Source: Gammaproteobacteria bacterium 42_54_T18 (GTDB taxonomy: Bacteria > Pseudomonadota > Gammaproteobacteria > Pseudomonadales > Ketobacteraceae). Taken from it: a stretch of 57,244 nt of DNA. Below the pieces are notes generated by a model that was not told where the DNA came from, made no database searches, and saw only the letters and a list, made by a program, of their open reading frames with translations. Where the stretch lies: NCBI GenBank assembly GCA_002163245.1, contig MAAL01000033.1, forward strand, positions 1 to 57,244, read 5' to 3'. Positions 1 through 8,413 of the stretch are shown here, piece by piece. Each line of letters begins with the position of its first letter. Position 1 is the stretch's first letter. A program made the translations under genes and the position numbers.

Positions 1-2
1 TG

Positions 3-92
3 AACCTTTTTGATCGAAGAAATTTGTACGATTTGTTCTCGCCACCAATTGATGACGAGCCAGATAAAAACAAACAGTTGTCGATGTTATGA
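3..92 (+). CDS. C-terminal end of an unidentified protein (cut by window edge)
   Basis: An open frame enters from the left edge and ends at a TGA at 90-92. The 29 visible residues (ending DKNKQLSML) are acidic then basic and look like a plausible protein tail, but no family can be assigned. The other plus-strand frames stop sooner or read less naturally. It may equally be chance. Confidence 0.3.
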   Translation, partial: NLFDRRNLYDLFSPPIDDEPDKNKQLSML

Positions 93-134
93 AACTGTGG
101 GACAGCAGTGAACTTATATGTAGAGGAGACGGTC

Positions 135-185
135 ATGACATATCAAGATGACATCGATGGCATAGCCATTCTTTCTAATAATTAA
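135..185 (+). CDS. possible 16-residue peptide
   Basis: An ATG at 135 follows a good ribosome site (GAGGAG at 123-128) and opens 16 codons (MTYQDDIDGIAILSNN) ending in TAA just before the tRNA pair. The peptide is acidic and matches nothing I know. The ribosome site is its only support, so it could be the leftover start of a larger deleted gene. Confidence 0.2.
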   Translation: MTYQDDIDGIAILSNN

Positions 186-199
186 GAGAAAGTTTTAAC

Positions 200-273
200 G
201 CGGGATTGGCATAGTGGCTGTGCAGTAGCCTTCCAAGCTACCTACAAGGGTTCAATTCCCTTATCCCGCTCCA
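200..273 (+). tRNA. tRNA-Gly (anticodon TCC)
   Basis: A complete cloverleaf: acceptor GCGGGAT pairs with ATCCCGC, anticodon stem GTAGC/GCTAC encloses loop CTTCCAA with anticodon TCC at 232-234, and T stem AAGGG/CCCTT encloses TTCAATT. The 3' CCA is encoded (271-273). The T loop has A in place of the usual G, so it is slightly divergent. It lies 16 bases before a tRNA-Asn and the two are probably co-transcribed. Confidence 0.93.
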
Positions 274-289
274 ATTAACGTAGAAAAAT

Positions 290-367
290 TGGCAGATAGC
301 ACTCCAGGTGAGAGCACTCGGCTGTTAACCGAGATAGAGGCAGGTTCGAGTCCTGCTCTGCCAGCCA
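290..367 (+). tRNA. tRNA-Asn (anticodon GTT)
   Basis: Acceptor TGGCAGA pairs with TCTGCCA, anticodon stem CTCGG/CCGAG encloses CTGTTAA with anticodon GTT at 324-326, and T stem GCAGG/CCTGC encloses TTCGAGT. The CCA is encoded. The D arm is odd: stem GCAC/GAGC has an A.A mismatch and a nine-base loop, and the variable loop is six bases. At 78 nt it is long for tRNA-Asn. It is probably functional but unlike the usual gammaproteobacterial gene. Confidence 0.88.
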
Positions 368-403
368 TGTCATGAAACGGGATGCGTAACGATGGGCTCT
401 GTA

Positions 404-432
404 GGGTTTTCTTGCAGTCGAGAAAGCCCCTT
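404..432 (+). terminator. hairpin after the tRNA pair
   Basis: GGGTTTTCT (404-412) can pair with AGAAAGCCC (421-429) around an eight-base loop. The hairpin sits between tRNA-Asn and the outer-membrane factor gene. The following sequence is only weakly T-rich, so termination strength is uncertain. Confidence 0.4.
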
Positions 433-446
433 AACACTATCTTAAG
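430..446 (+). promoter_or_regulatory. PmrA/QseB-like box upstream of the outer-membrane factor gene
   Basis: The direct repeat CTTAAC-ACTAT-CTTAAG has an 11-bp period. A -10-like GATACT follows at 458-463, so the box covers the -35 region, as expected for an activator of the OmpR class. The same element occurs before the other three transcription units of this locus (1840, 7098, 9169). Confidence 0.65.
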
Positions 447-488
447 ATCGTTTGAACGATACTCCTGGTAAAATTAGGAGTGTGTCTT

Positions 489-1844
489 ATGCAATATGTT
501 CTTATCGTCGTTGTTTTTCTTCTGGGAGGTTGTATGACTAAGCCTCTTCATTATGCCAACTCTGTAGAGATGGACGTGAGGCTCCCAAAGAATTGGTCGA
601 TCGAATGGGAGTTAGATGAACGTGATAAGCGTTCCCTAATTGATGTAATAGATTCCCCGGTGATGACGGAATGGTTGTCAACGGTTTTGAATCATTCTCA
701 CGAACTTCAAGTGTCTAATTTGGAACTTGACCAGCGAGAGTTATTGCTTAAGCAGGCGATAAGCCATCAGAAACCTGAGTTAAATCTGAATGCGGCAGCA
801 AACCGTCAGAAAATTATCGAGTATGCTAAAAAATACGAGAGTCGTTATCAATTAGGTGCCCAGGTTTCATGGGAACTTGACCTTTGGGGAAAAATGAAAA
901 AACAAGGAGAAGGTGCATGGTTGGATTTTCGTATAAGTCGTCTACAGCAAGATGCGCTGAAACGTTCTTTGATTGCTCAGGCGCTAAAATCACGGCTTAA
1001 CCTTTCCACTATGAGGGAACAACAAGGGCTTGCAACAAAATCGACGGTTTTACTCGAGAATGCAGTGAATCGTGCAGAACAACAAGTTCATGTTGGTAGA
1101 ATTGCGCTTGTGGATCTGGAAGAAGCACGAGTGAATTATCGGCAGTCTAGTTCTCAGCTTAGCCTGGCCAAAGCTGAACTTGCCGACGTTGAAACTTCTG
1201 CTCGACGCCTAGCGGGTTTCTTTGGCCAAGATCTAGAGTTCTCCCAAGACTGGATAAAGCTGGGTCTACCAAATGTGGAAGTGCCTGGTAGATACTTACT
1301 TAATCGTCCTGATGTCTTGATGGCGCTGGTGAGTGTTACACGTGCAGATACCAATAGTGATATTGCTTATCGTTCTTTATTCCCCAGCTTCTCACTAAGC
1401 TTAGATGTGACGCAAACCTCTACTGGGCATCAGAATTTATTGGGTAAAGACCCTGTTTGGAACCTATTGGGGCAACTAATCCAGCCGGTATTTAATGGCG
1501 GACGTATGGAGGCCGCTGTAAAAATAGCAGAGCTTGATGCGCAAAAAGCCTTGGTTGAGTATCGCCGGACCTTGGAGGGTGCCTATTTCGAAGTAGAGTC
1601 TTTGTCGAAAAAGGAGGGGTATTTGGAAAAACAAATTCAAGCAATGAAAAAAGCCTATTCTGCAAAACGTCGACGTAATGACAGTATAGAAGCTCAATAT
1701 CGAGATGGCCTTGCAGAGTATGAGCAATGGCTAGCAGAAAAACTCAGTCTTTACGAGATTGAGCGTCAGTTACTGACTCTTGAGACGGAACAAACATCAA
1801 ATAGAATTGATCTGTTTCTGGCCTTAGGTCTGCCCGTTTCTTAA
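489..1844 (+). CDS. RND efflux outer-membrane factor lipoprotein (TolC/OprM/NodT type)
   Basis: 451 residues. The ATG at 489 is chosen over an in-frame GTG at 480 because AGGAG (476-480) lies eight bases before it. The N-terminus MQYVLIVVVFLLGGC is a lipoprotein signal with lipobox LGGC, so the mature protein is lipidated. The rest shows the two long-helix repeats of the OEP family, including an ELDLWGK segment typical of OprM/NodT proteins and an LNRPDV motif starting the second half. It should form the trimeric outer-membrane exit duct for the RND permease and adaptor encoded convergently at 2733-7045. It has its own PmrA-like box, suggesting co-regulation with the pump despite lying on the other strand. 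Confidence 0.88.
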   Translation: MQYVLIVVVFLLGGCMTKPLHYANSVEMDVRLPKNWSIEWELDERDKRSLIDVIDSPVMTEWLSTVLNHSHELQVSNLELDQRELLLKQAISHQKPELNLNAAANRQKIIEYAKKYESRYQLGAQVSWELDLWGKMKKQGEGAWLDFRISRLQQDALKRSLIAQALKSRLNLSTMREQQGLATKSTVLLENAVNRAEQQVHVGRIALVDLEEARVNYRQSSSQLSLAKAELADVETSARRLAGFFGQDLEFSQDWIKLGLPNVEVPGRYLLNRPDVLMALVSVTRADTNSDIAYRSLFPSFSLSLDVTQTSTGHQNLLGKDPVWNLLGQLIQPVFNGGRMEAAVKIAELDAQKALVEYRRTLEGAYFEVESLSKKEGYLEKQIQAMKKAYSAKRRRNDSIEAQYRDGLAEYEQWLAEKLSLYEIERQLLTLETEQTSNRIDLFLALGLPVS

Positions 1845-1856
1845 GAAAATATTAAT
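1840..1856 (+). promoter_or_regulatory. PmrA/QseB-like box upstream of mipA-like gene
   Basis: CTTAAG-AAAAT-ATTAAT overlaps the stop codon of the preceding gene. A -10-like TACACT lies at 1868-1873 and the ATG at 1899. The second half-site is ATTAAT, one base off the CTTAAT found elsewhere. Confidence 0.55.
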
Positions 1857-1898
1857 ACCCACTCCCATACACTCTTGGTTCAATCCAGGAGTGTATGT

Positions 1899-2654
1899 AT
1901 GAAAATGAAATTAATCTCTGCTTTTACCACATCTATTTTGCTTGGGTCTCATGCTCAGGCAGAAAGTACTTCTACCAATGATAGTGATCTAAGTATCGGT
2001 GTTTTACTGATAAACTCTTCATCTGAATATTTGCAAGGTAAGAACGAAAACTCAACGATGCCCTTGATCGAAGCACGTTGGAAGACATTTTTTATCTCAG
2101 GGGATCGCGTAGGTAGCTTCTTTGCTGGTGGCGACCATTGGTTACTAGCATTAACGACTGGTTTGGATCATGTTGGTGATAAAGACCGCGGTGACAGCGA
2201 TAAACTCGCTGATATGCGAAAGCTGGATACTGTTATCGTTGCAGGCATCAATGCTCTAGTTGAATCATCCTATGGTGAATTCTTGTTAGAGGTTAGTCGT
2301 GACATCAGTGGTGGTCACGAAGGGCATATAGCTGAACTTTCCTATTCTTATTCCTTTACATCAGGTTCTTGGACGGCGTCCCCAGAAATTGGTGCTTTGT
2401 GGATGAGTCACGAGGTGAGCGATTATTACTATGGTGTTAGAGAGATTGATGCTCGAATTGATCGTACTCAATACCGTCCAGGTTCCGCATTTATATGGAG
2501 TATTGGCTTTGGGGTTAGTTATGACTTTGATCATCATCATAGTGTGACATTAAATGCGACTATCAACCGATTATCGGATCGACTCCTTGATAGTCCCATT
2601 GTCGAAAAGGCTGACACAGAGGGTTTAATGTTGGGCTATTCGTATTCTTTTTAA
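1899..2654 (+). CDS. MipA/OmpV-family outer-membrane protein
   Basis: 251 residues from the ATG at 1899, which follows AGGAG at 1888-1892; the upstream in-frame TTG at 1875 has no ribosome site. An N-terminal signal peptide ends near HAQA. The C-terminal part carries the family signature: YYGV, then a YRPGSAF segment, a strand pattern, DSPIVEK and a terminal aromatic SYSF. MipA/OmpV proteins are outer-membrane barrels; MipA is linked to murein synthesis and others are induced by antimicrobial peptides or metals. Placement beside an RND pump and two-component system, with the same operator, suggests induction by the same envelope stress. Confidence 0.85.
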   Translation: MKMKLISAFTTSILLGSHAQAESTSTNDSDLSIGVLLINSSSEYLQGKNENSTMPLIEARWKTFFISGDRVGSFFAGGDHWLLALTTGLDHVGDKDRGDSDKLADMRKLDTVIVAGINALVESSYGEFLLEVSRDISGGHEGHIAELSYSYSFTSGSWTASPEIGALWMSHEVSDYYYGVREIDARIDRTQYRPGSAFIWSIGFGVSYDFDHHHSVTLNATINRLSDRLLDSPIVEKADTEGLMLGYSYSF

Positions 2655-2695
2655 ACCGAACTATTAAAACTGAATCTGCAAAAATAATGTATATC

Positions 2696-2734
2696 AAAAA
2701 GGTGTGTGGCAAATTTCGTCACACACCTTTTTTT
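2696..2734. terminator. bidirectional terminator between mipA-like gene and RND permease
   Basis: GGTGTGTG (2701-2708) pairs with CACACACC (2720-2727), flanked by an A run on the left and a T run on the right. It can end transcription arriving from both convergent units. The right edge overlaps the permease stop codon region. Confidence 0.85.
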
Positions 2735-5700
2735 ATTTGTTGGTAACCCAAAGGGCATGCAGGTCGTTAAATATTGCGATTAGGACTGGAATGAGGATCA
2801 GTGTGATCGCGGTGGCAAATAACTCACCAAAGGCTAAAGATATTGCTGCTGGAATCAGATATTGCGCCTGCTCTGAGGTTTCAAGCATCAGAGGGGTGAG
2901 GCCTGCAATGGTTGTGGTGGTGGTCAGAAAGATAGCTTTAAATCGGCCTAAACCTGCTTCATTCAATGCGTCGTGTACATTGAACCCTTCTGCTTTAGCT
3001 TGGTTGTAGCGTGTTAGCATGACTAAGGAATCATTAACGACCACACCCGCCAACGCTAGCATTCCAAAAAATGAAAGTAGGCTTAGGGGTACGTTCATTA
3101 TTTGATGGCCAATTGCTGCACCGACGAACCCAAAGGGGATTACTGACATGATAATGAAGGGTTGGCTATAGGATTTAAGGGGTATAGCCAATAAAGCATA
3201 GATTAATACGCTGGTGAACATCAATGCTCTAATTAAGTTTCCTTTAATGCTGAAAATTTCTTCAAGTTCTCCTGCTTCTTTGATTTCGATACCTGGGAAG
3301 TGTGCTTCGAGTTTTTCAGAAAATTCACCAAATATCTCTGCGCCTAATTCTGAAGGTGATAGCTGCTTCTTATCCAAGCTTGCGTAAATGGTATTCACTC
3401 TTTTTCCATCGCGGCGGGCGACGTAGTCGGTCACATAGGACGAACGAATATTGGCAATTGCGGTGACCGGAAAGCTTTGCCCATTGTTGTCTATAACGCG
3501 CATATTGAGTAAGTCCGACAGAGTATCGCGAGATATTTTGTTATCTTGGACAATAACTTTAACCTCCTCTGAGCCCCGTTGAACTCGTTGCGCCTCCATA
3601 CCGCCGAAGCGGCCACCAATCTGAGAGGCTAGGTATTCATCACTAAAACCCAAATGCCTTGCTTCGGGTTTTAACGTTAGGCGTAATTGAGGTTGTCCGG
3701 GCTTTAAATCCTGTCTGACATTACTGGTGCCAGGAATGCTTCGGATTTTCTCGATGATTAGTTCGCTGGCTTCTCGTAGCGACGCATCATTTTTGCTAAA
3801 AATTTGCAGAGCGAAGCCGCCGCCTGTTTGCTCTGATGCGTTAAAGCTTAGTTCTGTTGCCCCTTCCAATGCACCTGTTTTTTCTTGCCATTGTTGGGTG
3901 ATTTGTAAGCTTGAAAGCTCCGCGCGATCCACTGGGAGTGTGAGTTCAGCGTATATTTCTACCGAAGAGGCATCATTAACTACTGTCAAAATATGTTGTA
4001 TAGGTAGCTTGGGTAGCGCATGCGTTTCTTTCCATTCCTTGTTGAGCTGGTTGGCAATGTTTTCAATATTACTGGCGTTGATGGCTGTGAGATTGAGCGA
4101 CGCGCGAGGATCCATTTCCATTTGTACAGTAATAATTTGGCCTGGTATATCTGGGAAAAAGACGGTGCGGATACTGCCGTTTTGAATTAAACCAATGCCC
4201 AGCGTTGCCATGGTCGTAAAGAGAATAAATACCGCATAACGTTGTTTGATCGAGAAGGTAAGAATAGGGGCGTAGATGCGAGTTTTGAATGCATTTAAAG
4301 TACGCTGCGCTGCGTCTTGCATAAGCCTGCCGAAATGCGCAATCCAGGTAAAGATTGATTTTTTCTTAGCGCCATTTGAACGCTTATTGTTTACCGAGAT
4401 TGCAGCAAGGTGTGAGGGCAGAATAAACTTACTTTCGAACAGGGAAAAAATTAAGACAAGGATTACGACACCGGCAAAACTCGCTAAAATTTTCCCCATG
4501 GCGTTGTCTATCAAAAGCATCGGAAAGAACGCAGCAATGGTAGTTAAAACACCATAGATCGTTGCGGTTGCAACTTTTTTCAGGCCTTGCTCAGTCCCCT
4601 TTATGGGATCCTTTATTTTCGAACGTTCTTCGAAGACACTCTCACCGACAACAACAGCATCGTCCACTAAAATACCCAATGCAATGATCAAACCAAACGT
4701 TGTGATATCGTTTAGTGAGTAGCCCACCCAATTAGAGCCCATGACCGACAAAGCACCAGCGATTGAAATGGGAATACCCATAGCAACCCAGAACGCGAGT
4801 TTGATATTGAGAAACAGTGCTAGTAAAATAAATACCAGTAACAAGCCTTGAACAGCATTGTCTTTTAATAACGTCAGACGCTCAGTGATGTAGTGGCTAC
4901 TATCTGCCCACGAAACAAGGCTGATTTCATTAGGAATGGTGCGTCGTTGTTCTTTTAATGAGACTTGCACTGCGGCGGCAATGTCCAGTAAGTTTTCCTT
5001 GCGGCCGATCAGCACCTCCATACCAATTCCAGGTTGGCCATTAAAACGCACTATAGAGTCATCGTCCTCATAATCATCAACAACACTTGCGACGTCGTTC
5101 AGGGTGATCTCTCTGCCATCGTTAAGTGACTTGATGCGAATAGCTTCAAAATCCAAACGCTTAAGGTGTTGATTGTCGGCTCGCAAAGCAATGGTGCCAC
5201 CTTGCGTTTTTAGGGAGCCCGCTTGAAATGACAGAGAAGAGGCCTGGATTTTTCTAACAACGTCTTCCGGGTTTAGTTTGTAAGCCAGCAATTTTGTAGG
5301 CATTAGTTCGATGCGTATTTCAGGTTGTTTCTTTCCCCAGGTTTTTATTTTTGATACCTCAGGTAAGGCGAGAAGGTTGTCCCGTACATTGGTGGCAGTT
5401 TGTTGAAGGGTGGTGTTATCGACCTCACCGTAGATCTGTATGATCATCGCTGCTAGGTCGAAATCATTTCGGGTGATAACAGGTTTATCTGCTTTATCCG
5501 GTAGACCAAATATCGAATCAAGTCTTGATCGAAGATCATCTGACAGTCGTTCTAGGGAGTAGCCCTCTTGTTTTTGGATGCTAACGGAAGATAAGCCTTC
5601 ACTTGAAAATGAACTGACTTTCTTAATACCTGCCAGCCCTTCTATGGACTTCTCTATTTTTCGAGTAACCTGTAGGTCAACTTGTTGAACGTGTGCGTTG

Positions 5701-5858
5701 GGAAAAATCGTAGTGACTTCTAAGGTGTCCGCAGGCAGTTTTGGAAACCCCTCTACGCGAATGGATGACAGGGTTAACCAGCCTGCGACAAGAATAAGGG
5801 CCATTATTAAGTTTGCGGCAACAGGGTTACGAATAAACCAACTAGTGAGTGCGTGCAT
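2733..5858 (-). CDS. RND efflux permease (AcrB/MexB superfamily)
   Basis: 1041 residues, normal for the family. The ATG at 5858 is preceded by AGGGGAAG; longer in-frame readings lack a ribosome site and overlap the adaptor. The N-terminus (WFIRNPVAANLIM) is the usual first transmembrane helix. Helix 4 carries the paired proton-relay aspartates in GILVDDAVVVGESV, and two large periplasmic loops follow helices 1 and 7. It should use the proton gradient to export drugs, dyes or envelope-damaging amphiphiles. Only two bases separate it from the adaptor stop, so the two genes are translationally coupled. The substrate cannot be read from sequence. Confidence 0.92.
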   Translation of the reverse strand: MHALTSWFIRNPVAANLIMALILVAGWLTLSSIRVEGFPKLPADTLEVTTIFPNAHVQQVDLQVTRKIEKSIEGLAGIKKVSSFSSEGLSSVSIQKQEGYSLERLSDDLRSRLDSIFGLPDKADKPVITRNDFDLAAMIIQIYGEVDNTTLQQTATNVRDNLLALPEVSKIKTWGKKQPEIRIELMPTKLLAYKLNPEDVVRKIQASSLSFQAGSLKTQGGTIALRADNQHLKRLDFEAIRIKSLNDGREITLNDVASVVDDYEDDDSIVRFNGQPGIGMEVLIGRKENLLDIAAAVQVSLKEQRRTIPNEISLVSWADSSHYITERLTLLKDNAVQGLLLVFILLALFLNIKLAFWVAMGIPISIAGALSVMGSNWVGYSLNDITTFGLIIALGILVDDAVVVGESVFEERSKIKDPIKGTEQGLKKVATATIYGVLTTIAAFFPMLLIDNAMGKILASFAGVVILVLIFSLFESKFILPSHLAAISVNNKRSNGAKKKSIFTWIAHFGRLMQDAAQRTLNAFKTRIYAPILTFSIKQRYAVFILFTTMATLGIGLIQNGSIRTVFFPDIPGQIITVQMEMDPRASLNLTAINASNIENIANQLNKEWKETHALPKLPIQHILTVVNDASSVEIYAELTLPVDRAELSSLQITQQWQEKTGALEGATELSFNASEQTGGGFALQIFSKNDASLREASELIIEKIRSIPGTSNVRQDLKPGQPQLRLTLKPEARHLGFSDEYLASQIGGRFGGMEAQRVQRGSEEVKVIVQDNKISRDTLSDLLNMRVIDNNGQSFPVTAIANIRSSYVTDYVARRDGKRVNTIYASLDKKQLSPSELGAEIFGEFSEKLEAHFPGIEIKEAGELEEIFSIKGNLIRALMFTSVLIYALLAIPLKSYSQPFIIMSVIPFGFVGAAIGHQIMNVPLSLLSFFGMLALAGVVVNDSLVMLTRYNQAKAEGFNVHDALNEAGLGRFKAIFLTTTTTIAGLTPLMLETSEQAQYLIPAAISLAFGELFATAITLILIPVLIAIFNDLHALWVTNK

Positions 5859-5860
5859 GT

Positions 5861-7045
5861 TTACTTCCCCTGTATATCTGTAGAGGCATGAGATGCATGG
5901 ACTTTTTTGCCTGTCAGAAAAAAGGCCAGTGGCTGGGTCGCCACACGCCAATTATTTTGAGTGTCAGTAAATAATGGCGTTGGTGCAGGAATCATCACTC
6001 GATTATCCAGGTAGTGGATAGAGTCAGGGGAGTAAGCTTGAAGCGTATCGTTTTGGTCGATTAACCATACGGTACCCTCACGGGTCAGTGCACTTTCAGG
6101 CAGGTTGATGTAGTTTCTTAAGGCCTTTCCAGGCAGATTTACTTGCACAAATTGGCCAGGCAATGCGGATTTTTTTTGTGCCGGGTCAAGCTGTAAAAAT
6201 AATTGGTATTGACGAGTTTCGCTGTCTAGGCGGTGCCCGCCGCGAATAATCGTAGCGGTACCAATCAGCTGCTTAGTTGTGGAGTAAACGCTGGTTTGGC
6301 TATTAAGCCAATTCTTTGAGAGCATTTGCCACTGGTCTTCACTGAGAGGGAGCCTAAGCAGTAAGTTTTGGTGGTCGATCAAACGAAGTAAGGGTTCGCC
6401 TTCTTGTACTTGCTGGCCTAGACCAACGAGACGTTCAGTGATAACACCGGTGTAGGGCGTTTTAACTTGTGTGTAAGATAAATTTGTTTCTGCGACGGCT
6501 AATTGTTGTTGAGAAGATTCCAGCGTTTTCTCTGCTATCTTTAGCTGAGGTTTGAATAACGTGAGATCAGATGGTTCAGACTTCATTCCTGAACGCAGCC
6601 AGTCCTGTTCTGCGAGTTTAGTTTTCTTCTTGGCTTGGAGTAACAGTAACTTGGCTTGGGCTAGCGCTAGCTGTGCCTCGGTTTTCTGGCTTTGGTAGTG
6701 ACTATCCTCTATCTTCAAAATCGTGGTGTTTTTCTGGATTAGGGAGCCGGCCTCAAATTCTGGAATGATATGTTTTATAGCGCCGTTAACTTGTGCCTTT
6801 AATACTACATCCCACCTTGGTTTTAGCTCACCAAAGGCCGAAATTTCACTTCGTTGTTCGGTAGATTGAGCGTTGATATACGAGACTGTAGGATGAAAGG
6901 CCACACTTTTTTCTACTAATACTTCTTCGGGGGATTGTTCTATAAACACTTGTTCAGCAGATCCTTGCTCTAGAAAATCTAGCGCCAAGATAAGGAGCGT
7001 ACCGGCAATGATCAAAAAAATGGCCCGTTTAGTATTGTCTCGCAT
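5861..7045 (-). CDS. RND efflux periplasmic adaptor (membrane fusion protein)
   Basis: 394 residues. An N-terminal membrane anchor (residues 8-24) is followed by a lipoyl half-motif, a long alanine/glutamine/lysine-rich hairpin (about 115-185), the second lipoyl half (YTGVITERLVGLGQQVQEG) and beta-barrel domains. It would bridge the inner-membrane permease and the outer-membrane factor. The start has AGGTGAA upstream. It is the first gene of the pump unit, with the operator at 7098-7125 about 55 bp before the start, and lies 99 bp after the sensor-kinase stop, so transcripts may also read through from the kinase. Confidence 0.88.
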   Translation of the reverse strand: MRDNTKRAIFLIIAGTLLILALDFLEQGSAEQVFIEQSPEEVLVEKSVAFHPTVSYINAQSTEQRSEISAFGELKPRWDVVLKAQVNGAIKHIIPEFEAGSLIQKNTTILKIEDSHYQSQKTEAQLALAQAKLLLLQAKKKTKLAEQDWLRSGMKSEPSDLTLFKPQLKIAEKTLESSQQQLAVAETNLSYTQVKTPYTGVITERLVGLGQQVQEGEPLLRLIDHQNLLLRLPLSEDQWQMLSKNWLNSQTSVYSTTKQLIGTATIIRGGHRLDSETRQYQLFLQLDPAQKKSALPGQFVQVNLPGKALRNYINLPESALTREGTVWLIDQNDTLQAYSPDSIHYLDNRVMIPAPTPLFTDTQNNWRVATQPLAFFLTGKKVHASHASTDIQGK

Positions 7046-7097
7046 TCAGGTTCACCTCTGGTTTTATGCATCAGTGAACAACGATAATAGAAAGGGC

Positions 7098-7125
7098 ATT
7101 AAGATACTCTTAAGGTACTCCTAAT
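7098..7125 (-). promoter_or_regulatory. triple PmrA/QseB-like box upstream of the pump genes
   Basis: On the coding (minus) strand the core is CTTAAG-AGTAT-CTTAAT, with a third, weaker half-site (ATTAGG) one more 11-bp step upstream. A -10-like TATTAT lies eight bases downstream (7089-7084). The core closely matches the box at 430-446. Confidence 0.65.
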
Positions 7126-7144
7126 TTGTATGAAAGAAACGTAG

Positions 7145-8413
7145 CTAATACTTCTTCCAAGTGACAGATACCTCAACATAGTGGGGATGTTCTTTAAAGC
7201 AGAAAGACCAGTTCAGCTTTTCGCAGATTCGGGATACTAGCTGAAGCCCTAAACCGAAGCTTTGATACGACGAGACGCTGTCGTTCAACCCGTCATCAAC
7301 CGGATTTTCTATCCTTAACGATGCTACGTCCATGCTTACTTTAATTGTGCCTTGGCTGGTAAACTGGCAGGCATTTCGGAGAAGATTAGCAAAGACAATG
7401 AGTAAGAGCTCCTCTTCTAAGTCGATGCATTCATCATCAACTTTAGCGTCAATGGCGATATCTCTGTGTTTGAGTAGGTACTGATGTTCTTCAATTTGAT
7501 GTGAACAAAACGACTTAAGTTCTACCTTTGTTTTTTCAATGGGTTTTTCCGATTCACGTGCAAGCCATAGCAAAGCGGAAGACAGGCGGTTCATATTGCT
7601 ACTTGCTTTCAGGGCGCGTTGTACAGTTTTCTTTTCCGGGCCTGTGAGTTGAAAGTCTAAGGTGTCGAGGCAGGCCTGAATCGTTGCTAAAGGGGTACGC
7701 ATTTCGTGACTAGCATGTTTTAAAAATTGCTGTTCGCGAATGTTGTATTCGGTAATTCGATCTACTCCAGCCTTTAACTGAGCGGCAAGGTCGTTTAACT
7801 CTGCAATGGGAAACTCTTCTTTTGATAAGTGATCATTATCCCTTAACTTGAATGCCCAATCACTTAATAACTTCATAGGTTCGTTTGTGCGTTTGAGTAG
7901 CCAGAAAACTAAGCAAAACAATAGGAAGAATATAAAAATAAGCAACCAAAGTGCATCGGTAAAAAGATTGCTAAGGATACTGTCTACAATCTCATTCGTT
8001 TCTTTTACGTCGTAGACACTCAGAAAATATAGCGGTTGCCTATTCTTGTCGGTTAAGTGCACTAAAGAAACATAGGTGTTTTGGCCCGTTTTGTTAATGA
8101 ACTCATTTTCATATACCTGGTTATTTTCTATATCGGCTAGCGAGAAAGTCTGTCGGAGCTTAGGCGGAATACTGTCCCAATCTCGATAGGCCTGAAAGGT
8201 TTTGTCATCAGGAAGTGCTAAGTTTGGATCATGCTCTATTTGCTTTAGTAGGTTGTGAACTTCCATTTTGAATACGCTGTCAGCTGCAAATTCAACGGAA
8301 CGCCATGTGATAAAAGTAAGACTGACTAGAATGGCAATACTAAATGCAATACCTGCAAGTATAAGCTGCCAGCGAAGTTGTTGTGCAAGCGTCTTAGTGG
8401 CGGGATTAGGCAT
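7145..8413 (-). CDS. two-component sensor histidine kinase (QseC/PmrB-like)
   Basis: 422 residues. The ATG at 8413 lies inside the regulator stop (ATGCCTAA, 8-base overlap), so the pair is translationally coupled. Two transmembrane helices (about 17-40 and 153-173) bracket a roughly 110-residue periplasmic sensor. A HAMP-like stretch follows, then the dimerisation H-box with His236 in HASHEMRTPLAT, the N-box (LLRNACQF) and a glycine box (FGLGLQLVSRI). It should phosphorylate the regulator encoded directly upstream. The periplasmic domain shows no motif that reveals the signal. Confidence 0.87.
   Translation of the reverse strand: MPNPATKTLAQQLRWQLILAGIAFSIAILVSLTFITWRSVEFAADSVFKMEVHNLLKQIEHDPNLALPDDKTFQAYRDWDSIPPKLRQTFSLADIENNQVYENEFINKTGQNTYVSLVHLTDKNRQPLYFLSVYDVKETNEIVDSILSNLFTDALWLLIFIFFLLFCLVFWLLKRTNEPMKLLSDWAFKLRDNDHLSKEEFPIAELNDLAAQLKAGVDRITEYNIREQQFLKHASHEMRTPLATIQACLDTLDFQLTGPEKKTVQRALKASSNMNRLSSALLWLARESEKPIEKTKVELKSFCSHQIEEHQYLLKHRDIAIDAKVDDECIDLEEELLLIVFANLLRNACQFTSQGTIKVSMDVASLRIENPVDDGLNDSVSSYQSFGLGLQLVSRICEKLNWSFCFKEHPHYVEVSVTWKKY

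Noticed and set aside
2704-3009. Plus-strand ORF opposite the RND permease
   Set aside because: It is a shadow of a strongly conserved minus-strand gene and overlaps the terminator.
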